The notes: generated from the letters alone by a model not told the origin. Shown: positions 17,194 through 25,880, counted from the stretch's first letter. The stretch is 64,000 bases of DNA from Hymenobacter canadensis (GCF_027359925.1 NZ_CP114767.1:2108001-2172000); one strand, 5' to 3'. Numbers and translations are program-made.

Positions 17194-18171
17194 ATGTCCC
17201 GCATCCTCACCGGCATTCAAAGCACAGGCCGCCCGCATTTGGGTAACCTGCTGGGCGCCATCCTCCCAGCCATCGAGCTGTCCAGGAACACGGCCAACGA
17301 GTCGTTGTACTTCATTGCCGATCTGCACTCCCTGACGACCGTGCGCGACGCCGAAACGCTGCGCCAGAACACGTACGCCGTGGCGGCCGCATGGCTGGCC
17401 TGCGGCTTCGATACCGACCGCAACCTGTTCTACCGCCAGTCGGATGTGCCGCAGGTGACGGAGCTGACTTGGTACCTGAGTTGCTTCGCGCCCTACCCAA
17501 TGCTGGCCAACGCCCACTCGTTCAAGGACAAGTCTGATAGGCTTTCCGACGTGAATGCGGGCCTGTTCACGTATCCGGTGCTGATGGCGGCGGATATTCT
17601 GCTCTATGATGCCGACGTGGTGCCGGTAGGCAAAGACCAGATTCAGCATTTGGAAATTACCCGCGACATTGCCTCGGCCTTCAACAGCCGCTACGGCGAA
17701 ACCTTCGTGCTGCCCCAGGCCCGCGTCGATGAGCAGCTCATGACCATTCCCGGCCTCGATGGCCAGAAGATGAGCAAGAGCTACGGCAACATCATCGACA
17801 TTTTCCAGGACGACAAGACCCTACTCAAGACCATTCGCAGCATCGTATCAGACAGCACCCCGCTGGAGGCCCCCAAAAACCCCGATACCGATACCACGTT
17901 CAAGCTGTTTTCGCTGCTGGCCACGCCCGAGCAGACCGCCGAAATGCGCCAGAACTACCTGAACGGTAACTACGGCTACGGCCACGCCAAAACGGCGTTG
18001 TTTGAGGTCATCCGCAGCCGGTTCGCCACCGAGCGGGAGCAGTTTAACTTCTACAGCGCCAACCTGCCCGAGGTAGACCGCAAGCTGGCCGAAGGGGCCG
18101 CCAAAGCCCAGGCCTACGGCTCGGAAGTGCTCAACAAAGTGCGCGAGAAGGTGGGGTATTCGCGCCGGTAG
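17194..18171 (+). CDS. trpS: Tryptophan--tRNA ligase
   Basis: A 325-residue class I aminoacyl-tRNA synthetase that charges tRNA-Trp. The HIGH-equivalent is PHLGN (residues 14-18) and the KMSKS loop is intact at residue 192. Size and N-terminus (ILTGIQSTGRPHLGN) are typical of bacterial TrpS. The start ATG is 12 bp after the secreted-protein gene. A long palindrome of family B follows and probably ends the transcript in front of the converging gene. Confidence 0.96.
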   Translation: MSRILTGIQSTGRPHLGNLLGAILPAIELSRNTANESLYFIADLHSLTTVRDAETLRQNTYAVAAAWLACGFDTDRNLFYRQSDVPQVTELTWYLSCFAPYPMLANAHSFKDKSDRLSDVNAGLFTYPVLMAADILLYDADVVPVGKDQIQHLEITRDIASAFNSRYGETFVLPQARVDEQLMTIPGLDGQKMSKSYGNIIDIFQDDKTLLKTIRSIVSDSTPLEAPKNPDTDTTFKLFSLLATPEQTAEMRQNYLNGNYGYGHAKTALFEVIRSRFATEREQFNFYSANLPEVDRKLAEGAAKAQAYGSEVLNKVREKVGYSRR

Positions 18172-18185
18172 TCAGCACATAAACG

Positions 18186-18284
18186 GTCATCCTGAGCGCA
18201 GCGAAGGACCTTATCACGCCTGAACGGTTTCGTAACAACGAATCGTTCAGGCGTGATAAGGTCCTTCGCTGCGCTCAGGATGAC
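18186..18284. repeat. Palindrome family B, copy 1
   Basis: Near-perfect 99-bp hairpin with arms of about 41 bp beginning GTCATCCTGAGCGCAGCG and running to TATCACGCCTGAACG. It lies between converging genes and could act as terminator. A second copy is at 29683-29793. Confidence 0.9.
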
Positions 18285-18312
18285 CAGTACCTAAACTTAC
18301 CACTTCCCCTTT

Positions 18313-19134
18313 TCAATAGGGCAGGCCGTCTACGCTGGGGTGCTGTTGCTCGCGGGAGAAGCTGAAGCCCACTTTGCTGCCGCGGCTCACCTGCTGGTTT
18401 TCCAGCTTCTGCTTCACCGATACTTTCTGAATATCATTGAGCGGCGGCGCAATCAGGTCATTGTTGACGGCGGCCACCATGGCGCTTTCCACGAACAGCC
18501 GAAGGCCGTCGGCCGTTATCGGGTTGTCCGACATGTCGTTATCAGGCAATTCCAGCTGCTGCACGCCTTCCAGGAAATAGTGGTTGTCGATGTTGATGAG
18601 CAGGCGGCCCACCAGATAGCCCGGGTCGTTAAGGCGCTGGTACTTGATGCTGTCGGCCATGAAGTTATAGGCCATGATGTGCCCGAAAAAGCGCCGCCGG
18701 AAGTCCTCCTGAACGTATTTGGTGTCCATCGGGCCGTAGTCGTCGGGGAAGGTCACGATGTTGGAGTGCATCACGAACACCAGCAGGTCGCCGGAGAAGC
18801 GGATGTGAAATTCCATTTCGTTGACGGGCCGGTACTCGATAATCACCGTCGAATCGACGGGCGTGATGCGGCGGCTGAGCTCCACCACCAGCTCCTGCGA
18901 CACCTGCCGCAGCAGAGCAAACGTGGCCAGCGTGTTGCGGTAGATGGCCTGCTTGGCCGACGATTTCTGCCGCAGACCGTCAAAAATCAGGTCGAGGCGG
19001 TCAGTAGGGGCGGCGGCGGGAGCCCCGGGGGCGTGGGTGGCGGTATTGTTGGAGTTGGGCGTGCCGGCATTGGCGGTGGCTTCAGAAGCCGGGCGGGGCG
19101 GGGTGGCGGACTTGGGGGGCTTGGTAGTATCCAT
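18313..19134 (-). CDS. Conserved-looking cytoplasmic protein, function unknown
   Basis: A 273-residue protein. The first 45 residues are a low-complexity tail rich in Pro, Ala, Thr and Asn; the rest is a folded domain with no membrane segment. Notable stretches are VDSTVIIEYRPVNEMEFHIRFSGDLLVFVMHSN and DNHYFLEGVQQLELPDN. I do not recognise a named family, although the folded part has the look of a protein conserved within Bacteroidota. It is converging on trpS and stands alone between two intergenic gaps. Confidence 0.75.
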   Translation of the reverse strand: MDTTKPPKSATPPRPASEATANAGTPNSNNTATHAPGAPAAAPTDRLDLIFDGLRQKSSAKQAIYRNTLATFALLRQVSQELVVELSRRITPVDSTVIIEYRPVNEMEFHIRFSGDLLVFVMHSNIVTFPDDYGPMDTKYVQEDFRRRFFGHIMAYNFMADSIKYQRLNDPGYLVGRLLINIDNHYFLEGVQQLELPDNDMSDNPITADGLRLFVESAMVAAVNNDLIAPPLNDIQKVSVKQKLENQQVSRGSKVGFSFSREQQHPSVDGLPY

Positions 19135-19321
19135 AGAGAGGCGGGAACAGAACGGTCCGCAGCACGGCGCGGCGGGCAGGAAAAGCCGCTACTGTGGCAG
19201 TTGCGGGTGATAGTATCTACGCAAAGTAGTGCGCGGTAAGTTTTAGCAATGCCCGGAGGCTACTTGGCACTACGGGCTGCCCCGCCGAATTGCGGTTGAG
19301 CAACGCGAACTACAAAGCGCC

Positions 19322-20449
19322 TTACTCCGGCTCGAAGGCCGGCGGCGCGCTCAGGGCCGCTGCCACCGGCCACGCGCTGCTACGGAAAGCCACCGTGCGC
19401 AGCCCGGCATACGGAAAACCGGGCGCGGGCGGCAGCAGCATCGGTTGGGCCAGCGGATGCGCCAAAGCCTCCCCTACCGTGCGCACCGCGCCGGCCGGCA
19501 CCGCCAGACGCTCCAGCGCCGCCAGCAGCGTCTGGCCCGGCACTTCGGCAATGCGGTGGGCCAGTAGCTGTTCCAGCGCGGCGCGGTGAGCTACCCGGTC
19601 GGGGTTGCGGCGGAAGCGGGCTTCCCCAGACCACTGCGGCCGCTCCAACACCTGGCATAGCTGCTGAAACTGCCGGTCGGAGCCCACGGCCAGCAGCAGG
19701 CGCGTGCCGTCCTGTGCCGTGTACACGGTGCCGTAGGGCACAATGCTGGGGTGGCCCGAGCCCAAAGGCTGCGGCTCCTGGCCCGTGACGAGGTAGGTAG
19801 CGGCCTGGTTGGCCAGCGAGGCCAGCGCGCTATCCAGCAAGCTCACCTGTACCAGCGCGCCCCGGCCGGTTCGCTCGCGGCGGTAAAGGGCCGTGAGCAG
19901 GCCTTCCTTGAGCTGGTGGGCGGTGAGCAAATCGATGAGGGCCACCGGCATTTTCTGGGGCGGCTGGCCGGGGCCGGGGGCGTTGAGGTGCATGAAACCG
20001 ATTTCGGCCTGCAGCACGGCGTCGTAGCCGGCGCGGGTTTCCGTGGGGCCGTAGCCGGTGATGTGGCCGTAAATCAGGCGCGGGTTCAGGGCCGCCAACG
20101 TGGCGTAGTCGGCGCACAGCTTCTCGGCGTCGCCGGGCTTGTAGCTGGTCAGCACGATGTCGGCGGCGGCGGTTAGCTGGTGCAGCGCGGCTTGGCCGGC
20201 GGCGGTGGTCAGGTCCAGCGTCTGGCTGCGCTTGCCCCAGTTAGCACTGCTGAAATAGGCCGTGACGGTGGTGGCGGGGTCTTCGGCCGGGGTGCGCCAG
20301 GTGCGCGTCACGTCGCCAACCGGGGCTTCCAGCTTCAGCACGTCGGCCCCCAGCTCGGCCAGAAACTGACCCACCTGCGGCCCGGCCAGCACCGAGGCCA
20401 GCTCCAGCACACGCAAACCGGTTAGGGGGAGTTCATCAGAAGAATTCAT
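19322..20449 (-). CDS. CaiB/BaiF family CoA transferase
   Basis: A 375-residue family III CoA transferase, which moves CoA between carboxylic acids through an aspartate-linked intermediate. Family features are LRVLELASVLAGPQVGQFLAELGADVLKLE at the N-terminus, the ANWGKRSQTLDL segment, ITGYGPTGT-like ITGYGPTET, and Asp in ALIDLLTAH as a conserved position. At 375 residues it is close to the family size. The substrate is unknown and no acyl-CoA dehydrogenase is adjacent. The ATG lies five bases after a -7 element TACCTTCG, so the mRNA is predicted to be leaderless. The methyltransferase gene upstream on the same strand ends 27 bp before this start. Confidence 0.9.
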   Translation of the reverse strand: MNSSDELPLTGLRVLELASVLAGPQVGQFLAELGADVLKLEAPVGDVTRTWRTPAEDPATTVTAYFSSANWGKRSQTLDLTTAAGQAALHQLTAAADIVLTSYKPGDAEKLCADYATLAALNPRLIYGHITGYGPTETRAGYDAVLQAEIGFMHLNAPGPGQPPQKMPVALIDLLTAHQLKEGLLTALYRRERTGRGALVQVSLLDSALASLANQAATYLVTGQEPQPLGSGHPSIVPYGTVYTAQDGTRLLLAVGSDRQFQQLCQVLERPQWSGEARFRRNPDRVAHRAALEQLLAHRIAEVPGQTLLAALERLAVPAGAVRTVGEALAHPLAQPMLLPPAPGFPYAGLRTVAFRSSAWPVAAALSAPPAFEPE

Positions 20450-20454
20450 GCGGC

Positions 20455-20462
20455 CGAAGGTA
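20455..20462 (-). promoter_or_regulatory. -7 promoter element TACCTTCG, leaderless configuration
   Basis: Ends five bases before the ATG of the CoA transferase gene on the minus strand; lies in the gap after the methyltransferase stop. Confidence 0.55.
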
Positions 20463-20476
20463 GCACCCGCCCCGAT

Positions 20477-21208
20477 TTACCGCCGCCCGGCCCGCGCAAA
20501 CACCGGAAATACCACCTCCCGCTCGCCCGGCCCCCACAGGCGCGTCACCTCGTCAGCCAGCAGCAAAACCGTATCCTGGCCGTGCTGCTGCTGGTATTTC
20601 ACTACGCTCGACCACGTGCGCAGGTAGTTCAGAAACCACTCCGCCGACCACTGCCGCCGCACCTCGAAGCGGGCCTGCTGCACCTCGTCAAACGGGAACG
20701 GCAGGCGGGCGTACTCGTCGGTGATGTGCCAGCGGTTGGCGTCCCAGTAGGGGCGCATGGTGTCGTTGTGGAAGTGCTGCACCAATGGGTCCAGCGCGGG
20801 GCTGATGCACAGCAGGCCGTAGCCCCACTCCGCCACCACGCCGCCGGGTTGCAGCACGCGGCGCACCTCGGCGTTGAAAGCGGCCATGTCAAACCAGTGC
20901 ACGGCCTGGGCCACCGTCACCAGATCGAAGCTGGCGGCGGCAAACGGCGTGTGCTCGGCCGGGGCTTGCTGGTAGGTGATGTTGGGCTGCCGGGCCGCCT
21001 GGGCCAGCTGCGCCGCGCTGATGTCGGTGGCTTCTACCTGCCCGAAATGCCTGGCCAGCACGGCGGCCACCTGCCCGTTGCCGGTGGCGCAGTCCCAGGC
21101 CCGGCCGTGGCCCGGCACCTGCGGCAGCAGCCAGCCGTAAAGCGCCGCCGGATAGTCGATGCGGTAGCGGGCGTAGAGGTCAGCCTGGGCAGAGAATCGG
21201 TCGAGCAT
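20477..21208 (-). CDS. Class I SAM-dependent methyltransferase
   Basis: A 243-residue protein with the Rossmann-fold methyltransferase pattern: WDCATGNGQVA (motif I, residues 38-48), VEATDIS (motif II), FDLVTVAQAVHWFD (motif IV) and LQPGGVVAEWGYG (motif V). The motif AQAVHWFD is common in a subgroup resembling UbiE/SmtA-like enzymes, but the substrate is not readable. The open frame runs a further 64 codons upstream into a palindromic repeat; the ATG at 21208 starts the recognisable domain (FSAQADLYARYR). The CoA transferase gene follows 27 bp downstream but has its own promoter. Confidence 0.88.
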   Translation of the reverse strand: MLDRFSAQADLYARYRIDYPAALYGWLLPQVPGHGRAWDCATGNGQVAAVLARHFGQVEATDISAAQLAQAARQPNITYQQAPAEHTPFAAASFDLVTVAQAVHWFDMAAFNAEVRRVLQPGGVVAEWGYGLLCISPALDPLVQHFHNDTMRPYWDANRWHITDEYARLPFPFDEVQQARFEVRRQWSAEWFLNYLRTWSSVVKYQQQHGQDTVLLLADEVTRLWGPGEREVVFPVFARAGRR

Positions 21209-21256
21209 GGATGGAGGGATGGTTGAATTGGTGGATTGATGGATTGTAGATAAACA

Positions 21257-21416
21257 GAACGTCATTCCGAGCTTGCGAGGAATCTCGCGTGCTGATGTTG
21301 CAACGCTAACCATACGGTTACAACGAAGCGGGAGAGATGCTTCGGCTGCGCTCAGCATGACGGTTACCATTACAACGTCAGCACGCGAGATTCCTCGCAA
21401 GCTCGAAATGACGTTC
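21257..21416. repeat. Palindrome family A with a half family C element in its loop
   Basis: Arms GAACGTCATTCCGAGCTTGC... and ...GCAAGCTCGAAATGACGTTC are inverted over about 45 bp. The loop (21326-21362) holds one arm of the unrelated-in-detail family C (GAGATGCTTCGGCTGCGCTC...). It fills the divergent gap between the methyltransferase and oxidoreductase genes. Confidence 0.85.
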
Positions 21417-21437
21417 CAGAAGAGACGTTACCAAAAC

Positions 21438-21474
21438 GGTGTTCCTGAAACGACGTTCCCGGAATACCGTTCTT
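21438..21474. repeat. Imperfect hairpin AACGGTGTTCC/GGAATACCGTT
   Basis: An 11-bp inverted pair around CTGAAACGACGTTCC-like sequence, directly beside the family A element and about 46 bp upstream of the oxidoreductase start. Confidence 0.4.
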
Positions 21475-21519
21475 GACAACCCGTTGCAACACTTGCTTCC
21501 CCAATAACGAAAAACGCTC

Positions 21520-22542
21520 ATGTCCTCTCCCATCCAAACCGGCCTGCTGGCTTACGGCATGTCGGGCCGCATTTTTCACGCGCCGTTTCTGAGCACGCAC
21601 TCGGGCTTTGCGCTGCGGGCCGTGGTGGAGCGCAGCCGTAAGAAGATGGCCCAGCCCTACCCCAGCATCATCAGCTACGACAGCGTAGCCGAACTGCTGG
21701 ACGACCCGCAGCTGGAGCTGGTGGTGGTGAACACGCCCAACGACACCCATTTTGCCCTCGCCCGGCAGGCGTTGCAGGCCGGCAAGCACGTGCTCATCGA
21801 GAAGCCCGTGGCTACCACCGTGGCCGAGCTGGACGAGCTGTTGGCCCTGGCCGCCGAGCGCCGCCTGCACGTGCTGGCCTACCAGAACCGCCGCTGGGAC
21901 TCCGACTTTCAGCTGGTGCGCCAGGTGGTGGAAAGCGGCCGACTGGGCCAGCTCACGGAAGTGCACTTCCGCTTTGACCGGTACAAACTGGCCCTCAACG
22001 CCAAAACCTTCAAGGAAGACCCGGCCGTGCCCGGCAGCGGCCTGAGCTTCGATTTGGGCCCGCACGTGCTGGATCAGGCCCTGAGCCTGTTCGGGCAGCC
22101 CGAGCGCGCCCACGTCACGCGCGCCAGCCACCGCCCCGGCTCCCGCGTCGATGACTACTTCCACCTGCACCTGCAGTATCCGCAGGGGCTGAACGTGTTT
22201 GTGGCCGGCAGCCTGCTCACGGCCGCGGCCGGTCCGGCCTACGTGCTGCACGGCACGCTCGGCTCGTTCCAGAAAAACCGCGCCGACGTGCAGGAAACCC
22301 AGCTCGACCAGGGCCAGCTGCCCACCGCCGCCACCTACGGCCACGAACCCACCGGCCAAGAAGGCACGCTTACACTGGTGCCCGCCCCCGGCGAAACCCA
22401 GGTTTCCCGCCTCCCCGCGCCCCAGGGTCAGTACCAGGGCCTGTTTGAGGCGGTGTACCAGACCATCCGCCACGGCCAGCCCTTCCCGGTGCGCGCCGAG
22501 CAGCTGCGCTGGCAGCTGGAGGTGCTGGAGGGTAGAGGCTAA
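21520..22542 (+). CDS. Gfo/Idh/MocA family oxidoreductase
   Basis: A 340-residue NAD(P)-dependent oxidoreductase. The N-terminal Rossmann domain has a nucleotide-binding turn AYGMSGRIFHAPF (residues 11-23) and the family signature EKPVATTV (about residues 94-101) with the catalytic-type lysine; the C-terminal half has the beta-sheet dimer domain with GPHVLDQAL. Such enzymes act on sugars, inositols or related compounds; resemblance to YdgJ/YhhX-type members is suggested by the Gly-Ile-Phe-His start, but the substrate is unknown. It stands alone between two palindromes of family A. Confidence 0.88.
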   Translation: MSSPIQTGLLAYGMSGRIFHAPFLSTHSGFALRAVVERSRKKMAQPYPSIISYDSVAELLDDPQLELVVVNTPNDTHFALARQALQAGKHVLIEKPVATTVAELDELLALAAERRLHVLAYQNRRWDSDFQLVRQVVESGRLGQLTEVHFRFDRYKLALNAKTFKEDPAVPGSGLSFDLGPHVLDQALSLFGQPERAHVTRASHRPGSRVDDYFHLHLQYPQGLNVFVAGSLLTAAAGPAYVLHGTLGSFQKNRADVQETQLDQGQLPTAATYGHEPTGQEGTLTLVPAPGETQVSRLPAPQGQYQGLFEAVYQTIRHGQPFPVRAEQLRWQLEVLEGRG

Positions 22543-22576
22543 AAAGAACGTCCTTCCAACCAGAACGTCATTTCAA

Positions 22577-22676
22577 GAACGTCATTCCGAGCGGAGCGAG
22601 GAATCTCGCTTGCTGACATTGCAATACTAATCCAACATCAGCACGCGAGATTCCTCGCTCCGCTCGGAATGACGTC
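22577..22676. repeat. Palindrome family A, intact copy
   Basis: A 100-bp hairpin with arms of about 40 bp starting AACGTCATTCCGAGCGGAGC and including GAGGAATCTCGC. It lies between the oxidoreductase stop and the helicase promoter, where it may stop transcription. Confidence 0.9.
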
Positions 22677-22723
22677 CTGTTCGCGCTACTACCGCTCCAA
22701 CCTCAACCGCACACAAATCCCGT

Positions 22724-22731
22724 TATCTTTG
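22724..22731 (+). promoter_or_regulatory. -7 promoter element TATCTTTG of the helicase gene
   Basis: Perfect match to TAnnTTTG, 72 bases before the TTG start; gives a leader of roughly 65-70 bases. Confidence 0.65.
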
Positions 22732-22752
22732 TTTCAATCCAATCCAGCGGTT

Positions 22753-22775
22753 TGCTGACCGAGACGCAAGGTCAG
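22753..22775 (+). promoter_or_regulatory. Hairpin in the 5' leader of the DEAD-box helicase
   Basis: GCTGACC and GGTCAGC pair around a nine-base loop inside the predicted leader. A structured leader fits cold-responsive or self-regulated expression, but this is inference. Confidence 0.45.
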
Positions 22776-22803
22776 CCCTCTATCATCTTAACGAAGCTGT
22801 ACC

Positions 22804-24531
22804 TTGACGTTTCACGAGTTTAACCTGCACGATGACCTGCTCGCGGGCATCGATGCCATGAATTACCAGAATGCCACGCCCATCCAGGAGCAGGCCATTC
22901 CCCGCATTCTCGAAGGCAAAGACCTGATTGCCTGCGCCCAGACCGGCACCGGCAAAACCGCCGCCTACCTGCTGCCGCTGCTCGACAAGATTTCGCACGC
23001 CAAGCACGGCACCACCTCCACGCTGGTGCTGGTGCCCACTCGCGAGCTGGCTACGCAGATCGACGAGCAGGTAACGGGCTTCGGCTACTTCGTGGAAGCC
23101 AGCTCCATTGCCATCTACGGCGGGGGCAAATCCGAGGGCTGGGAGCAGCAGAAGCGCGCCCTCACCTCCGGCGCCGACATCATCATTGCCACGCCCGGCC
23201 GCCTCATTGCCCACATGCAGATGGGCTACGTGAAGTTCGAGGACCTGAAGTATCTGGTGCTCGATGAGGCCGATAAGATGATGGACATGGGCTTCTCCGA
23301 TGACATCCTCAACATCGTGCGCCAGCTGCCCAAGGAGCGCCAGACGCTCCTGTTCTCGGCCACCATGCCCAGCAAAATCCGCGACTTTTCGCAGCAGCTG
23401 CTCAAGAGCCCTGAGGAAATCCGCCTGGCCGTGTCCAAGCCGGCTGCCGGCATCGACCAGCAGTTCTACATGGCCTTCGACCGCCAGAAGATCTACCTGC
23501 TCGAGCACCTCATCAAAACCCAGGACGTGCAGAGCATGGTGCTGTTTACCAGCCAGAAAGCGGCTGTAGGCGGGATTGTGAAAGCCATCAACAAGCTGGG
23601 CATCGAGGCCCGGGGCATCAGCTCCGACCGCACCCAGGAGGAGCGCGAGGAAATCATGCGCGCCTTCAAAAACAAGCAGTTCCCCATCCTGGTCGCCACC
23701 GACGTGCTGAGCCGCGGCATTGATATCGACTCGCTGAGCCACGTGGTGAATTACGATATCCCGCGCGCCGCCGAGGACTACGTTCACCGCATCGGGCGCA
23801 CGGCCCGCGCCGCCACCAAAGGCACGGCCATCACCTTCATTGCCGACCAGGACCAGGATCGGGTGCTCAAAATCGAGAAGCTCATTGAGCGCGAAGTAGA
23901 AAAGCAAACCATCACCGAAGGCCTCGGCCTGGGCGAGGCCCCCGAGTTCGACCCCAAACGCTTCAGCGGCCTGCACGGCAAAATCGGTGGCCGGCCCGAG
24001 CGCGGCGCCCGCAGTGGTGGTTCCGGCGGCGGCGGCGGCGGTGGCCGCGACCGTGGCCCCCGCCCCGAAGGCGGCGGCTCCGGCGGCGGCAGCCGCGACG
24101 GTGGCCGCCCCAACCGCGGCGACGGCAAGCCTGACGCCGACCAACTGGCCCGTATTGCCAAGGCCCAGGCGGCCCTGGCTGCCCTCGACGCCGGCCAGGC
24201 CCCATCTCAGCCCTACCAGCGCCCGCCCCGCGAAGACCGCCCCGAAGGCAGCGAAAGCCGCCCCCGCCGCGAGCCCCGCGCCCCGCGCCCTGAGGGCGAA
24301 GCCCGCCCGCCCCGCGAACCGCGTGCCCCACGCCCCGAAGGTGAGGCCCGCCCGCCCCGGGAGCCCCGCGCTCCGCGTCCGGAAGGCGAAGCCGCTACCA
24401 CCGAACCCCGCGCCGACGGCGACCAAGCAGAAGGTCAGCGTCGCCGCAAGCGGGGCGGCCGCAACCGCTCTGGCCGCGGCCCCCGCCCTGAGGGCGAAGC
24501 ATCCGCCCCGGTAGCCCCGGCCGCTGAATAA
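22804..24531 (+). CDS. DEAD/DEAH-box RNA helicase with repetitive tail
   Basis: A 575-residue ATP-dependent RNA helicase. The Q motif (F..L....NYQNATPIQEQAIP), Walker A AQTGTGKT, PTRELA, DEAD in LVLDEADKMMDMGF, SAT and HRIGRTARA are all present in residues 1-370. From about residue 390 the tail is low complexity, Gly/Arg-rich, then has three near-identical 15-residue units like REPRAPRPEGEARPP (DNA 24270-24400), ending in a basic RRRKRGGRNRSGRG stretch, likely an RNA-binding tail. The start is TTG: the upstream frame is closed by a stop at 22789 and the Q motif needs the residues before the first ATG. Ribosome assembly or cold adaptation is the usual role. Confidence 0.94.
   Translation: MTFHEFNLHDDLLAGIDAMNYQNATPIQEQAIPRILEGKDLIACAQTGTGKTAAYLLPLLDKISHAKHGTTSTLVLVPTRELATQIDEQVTGFGYFVEASSIAIYGGGKSEGWEQQKRALTSGADIIIATPGRLIAHMQMGYVKFEDLKYLVLDEADKMMDMGFSDDILNIVRQLPKERQTLLFSATMPSKIRDFSQQLLKSPEEIRLAVSKPAAGIDQQFYMAFDRQKIYLLEHLIKTQDVQSMVLFTSQKAAVGGIVKAINKLGIEARGISSDRTQEEREEIMRAFKNKQFPILVATDVLSRGIDIDSLSHVVNYDIPRAAEDYVHRIGRTARAATKGTAITFIADQDQDRVLKIEKLIEREVEKQTITEGLGLGEAPEFDPKRFSGLHGKIGGRPERGARSGGSGGGGGGGRDRGPRPEGGGSGGGSRDGGRPNRGDGKPDADQLARIAKAQAALAALDAGQAPSQPYQRPPREDRPEGSESRPRREPRAPRPEGEARPPREPRAPRPEGEARPPREPRAPRPEGEAATTEPRADGDQAEGQRRRKRGGRNRSGRGPRPEGEASAPVAPAAE
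24270..24404 (+). repeat. Three 45-bp coding tandem repeats in the helicase tail
   Basis: Each unit encodes about 15 residues of the form REPRAPRPEGEARPP. Unit number could vary between strains by slippage without breaking the frame. Confidence 0.75.
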
Positions 24532-24547
24532 TTGGTTTTTACTGACA

Positions 24548-24587
24548 TAAAACAGCCTCCGCTAAGATTTTAGCGGAGGCTGTTTTA
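24548..24587. terminator. Terminator after the helicase gene
   Basis: A perfect stem AAAACAGCCTCCGCTA with its complement around a six-base loop, with T-rich/A-rich ends, so it can act on both strands. Confidence 0.88.
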
Positions 24588-24660
24588 TGTAGTAGCGTTG
24601 ATTAAGGCAGTGACGCTTTTCGACCTCTAGTGTGCAGGCCAAGGTGACTGCAGTTGCATT

Positions 24661-25215
24661 TCAGGCATCTGCCAGGGTCAGACAACGGGCAGGCACTTCG
24701 TCGGTAAGCCAGACGCCGTTATCAGCTTGGTAGAATAGGTGGCCTTCTGCGTGCAACTGGTCGGCGGCCACCACCAGCACAACCGGCGCGCCGTGGCGGC
24801 TACCCACCTGCCGGGCGGTGGCTTCATCGGCGCTCAGGTGAACGTGCTGGCGGCTCATTTTCTGCAGGCCCTCGCGCATGATTTGTGCCTGGTGGCGGGC
24901 CGCAGTGCCGTGGTAGAGCACAGCCGGCGGCACGGCTGGCGCATAGCCCAGCTCCACAGCCACCGAATGGCCCTGGCTGGCCCGGATGCGCTGCTGGTCG
25001 TCGCTGAGGCGGAAACGCTGCTTAGGGCTGGTTTCCACGATGTGCAGCAGTAACTCAAGGGTGAGGTTGACATGATGCGTTTGAGCCTGCCGAAGCAACT
25101 CTTCCACACTTACCCAGCCCTGCTCATCCAGGGTAAGGCCCAAATGGGCCGGGTCGTGGCGGAGTACCAGGCTCAGGAGCTTGCTCAGGCGGGTGGTTTC
25201 TTTATCGGATAGCAT
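24661..25215 (-). CDS. kptA: RNA 2'-phosphotransferase (KptA/Tpt1 family)
   Basis: A 184-residue enzyme that in the Tpt1 family removes an internal RNA 2'-phosphate by transferring it to NAD+. The catalytic residues are all visible: Arg19-His20 in LVLRHDP, an Arg in RIRASQGHS (76/78), and Arg140 in GSRHG, plus the YHGT and HVHLS motifs of the ADP-ribosyltransferase-like lobe. The bacterial role is unsettled, since most bacteria lack the splicing reaction that makes the 2'-phosphate; RNA repair or NAD-linked modification is possible. It lies 3 bp downstream of the SMI1/KNR4 gene on the same strand, so the two are almost certainly one transcript. Confidence 0.93.
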   Translation of the reverse strand: MLSDKETTRLSKLLSLVLRHDPAHLGLTLDEQGWVSVEELLRQAQTHHVNLTLELLLHIVETSPKQRFRLSDDQQRIRASQGHSVAVELGYAPAVPPAVLYHGTAARHQAQIMREGLQKMSRQHVHLSADEATARQVGSRHGAPVVLVVAADQLHAEGHLFYQADNGVWLTDEVPARCLTLADA

Positions 25216-25218
25216 AGG

Positions 25219-25815
25219 TTATTCCTGAATAGGTTCCTGCCGGCTTTTGTCGTCAGAAGCTGATAGAAGCTGTAGCATTTCAATGAAACTGTCAGCAATT
25301 GGTGTTACATCGTCCGGCGAATCATGGTCCCATAAAACTACCGGATACTCGTTTCCGGGCCTGCTTTCATTGGTGTTGAAGCACAGATGCCCCCAGTCGC
25401 TATATCCTGCAAATGCTAGGTATCCTCTATCTATCAAATACCGCTTCGGATATCCGTTGAGTACTCGATTAACCGCTTCTTTCTTCCAGCGAGAAGGTGT
25501 GTGATTATGCACGCTGAACTCATCAATGTACAGCTCAAAAAAGAACCTGTACTGCAGAAAGAATCTGTATGACTCCGGCAGCGCATGTTTTAAAGTGGCT
25601 TCCAGTTCGTCTATTTCCTGCTCTTCAATCTGGGTAGGTATCGGCATCCAGATCGTACATTCTTCTCCTGTAGCTGTATCGGGAAAGTGATGAACCATTT
25701 CATAGTCCGCCCCCTCCACTGTTCCTATCCGATTCAAGCCATCATGAAAACTTAAATCAAGATGCTTATCGACTATTTGAACGATGGCTATTTGCAAGAC
25801 TGACTGCAGAGACAT
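25219..25815 (-). CDS. SMI1/KNR4 (SUKH) family protein
   Basis: A 198-residue acidic cytoplasmic protein with the SUKH pattern: an N-terminal half with IEELEATLKHALPESYRFFLQYR and a middle segment ending GYLAFAGYSDWGHLCFNTNES, followed by VVLWDHDSPD. SUKH proteins often act as immunity proteins against polymorphic toxins, but also occur as general binding modules. Its base composition is clearly poorer in GC than the flanking genes, a sign of transfer. It is upstream of kptA with only 3 bp between, so it may protect from, or regulate, the partner enzyme; that is inference. No toxin gene is seen nearby. Confidence 0.82.
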   Translation of the reverse strand: MSLQSVLQIAIVQIVDKHLDLSFHDGLNRIGTVEGADYEMVHHFPDTATGEECTIWMPIPTQIEEQEIDELEATLKHALPESYRFFLQYRFFFELYIDEFSVHNHTPSRWKKEAVNRVLNGYPKRYLIDRGYLAFAGYSDWGHLCFNTNESRPGNEYPVVLWDHDSPDDVTPIADSFIEMLQLLSASDDKSRQEPIQE

Positions 25816-25880
25816 ACATCCTGTATTTATGATTGTTGTGAACAGACTATGCGAACATATCCCCCCCTATAACCTGACGC

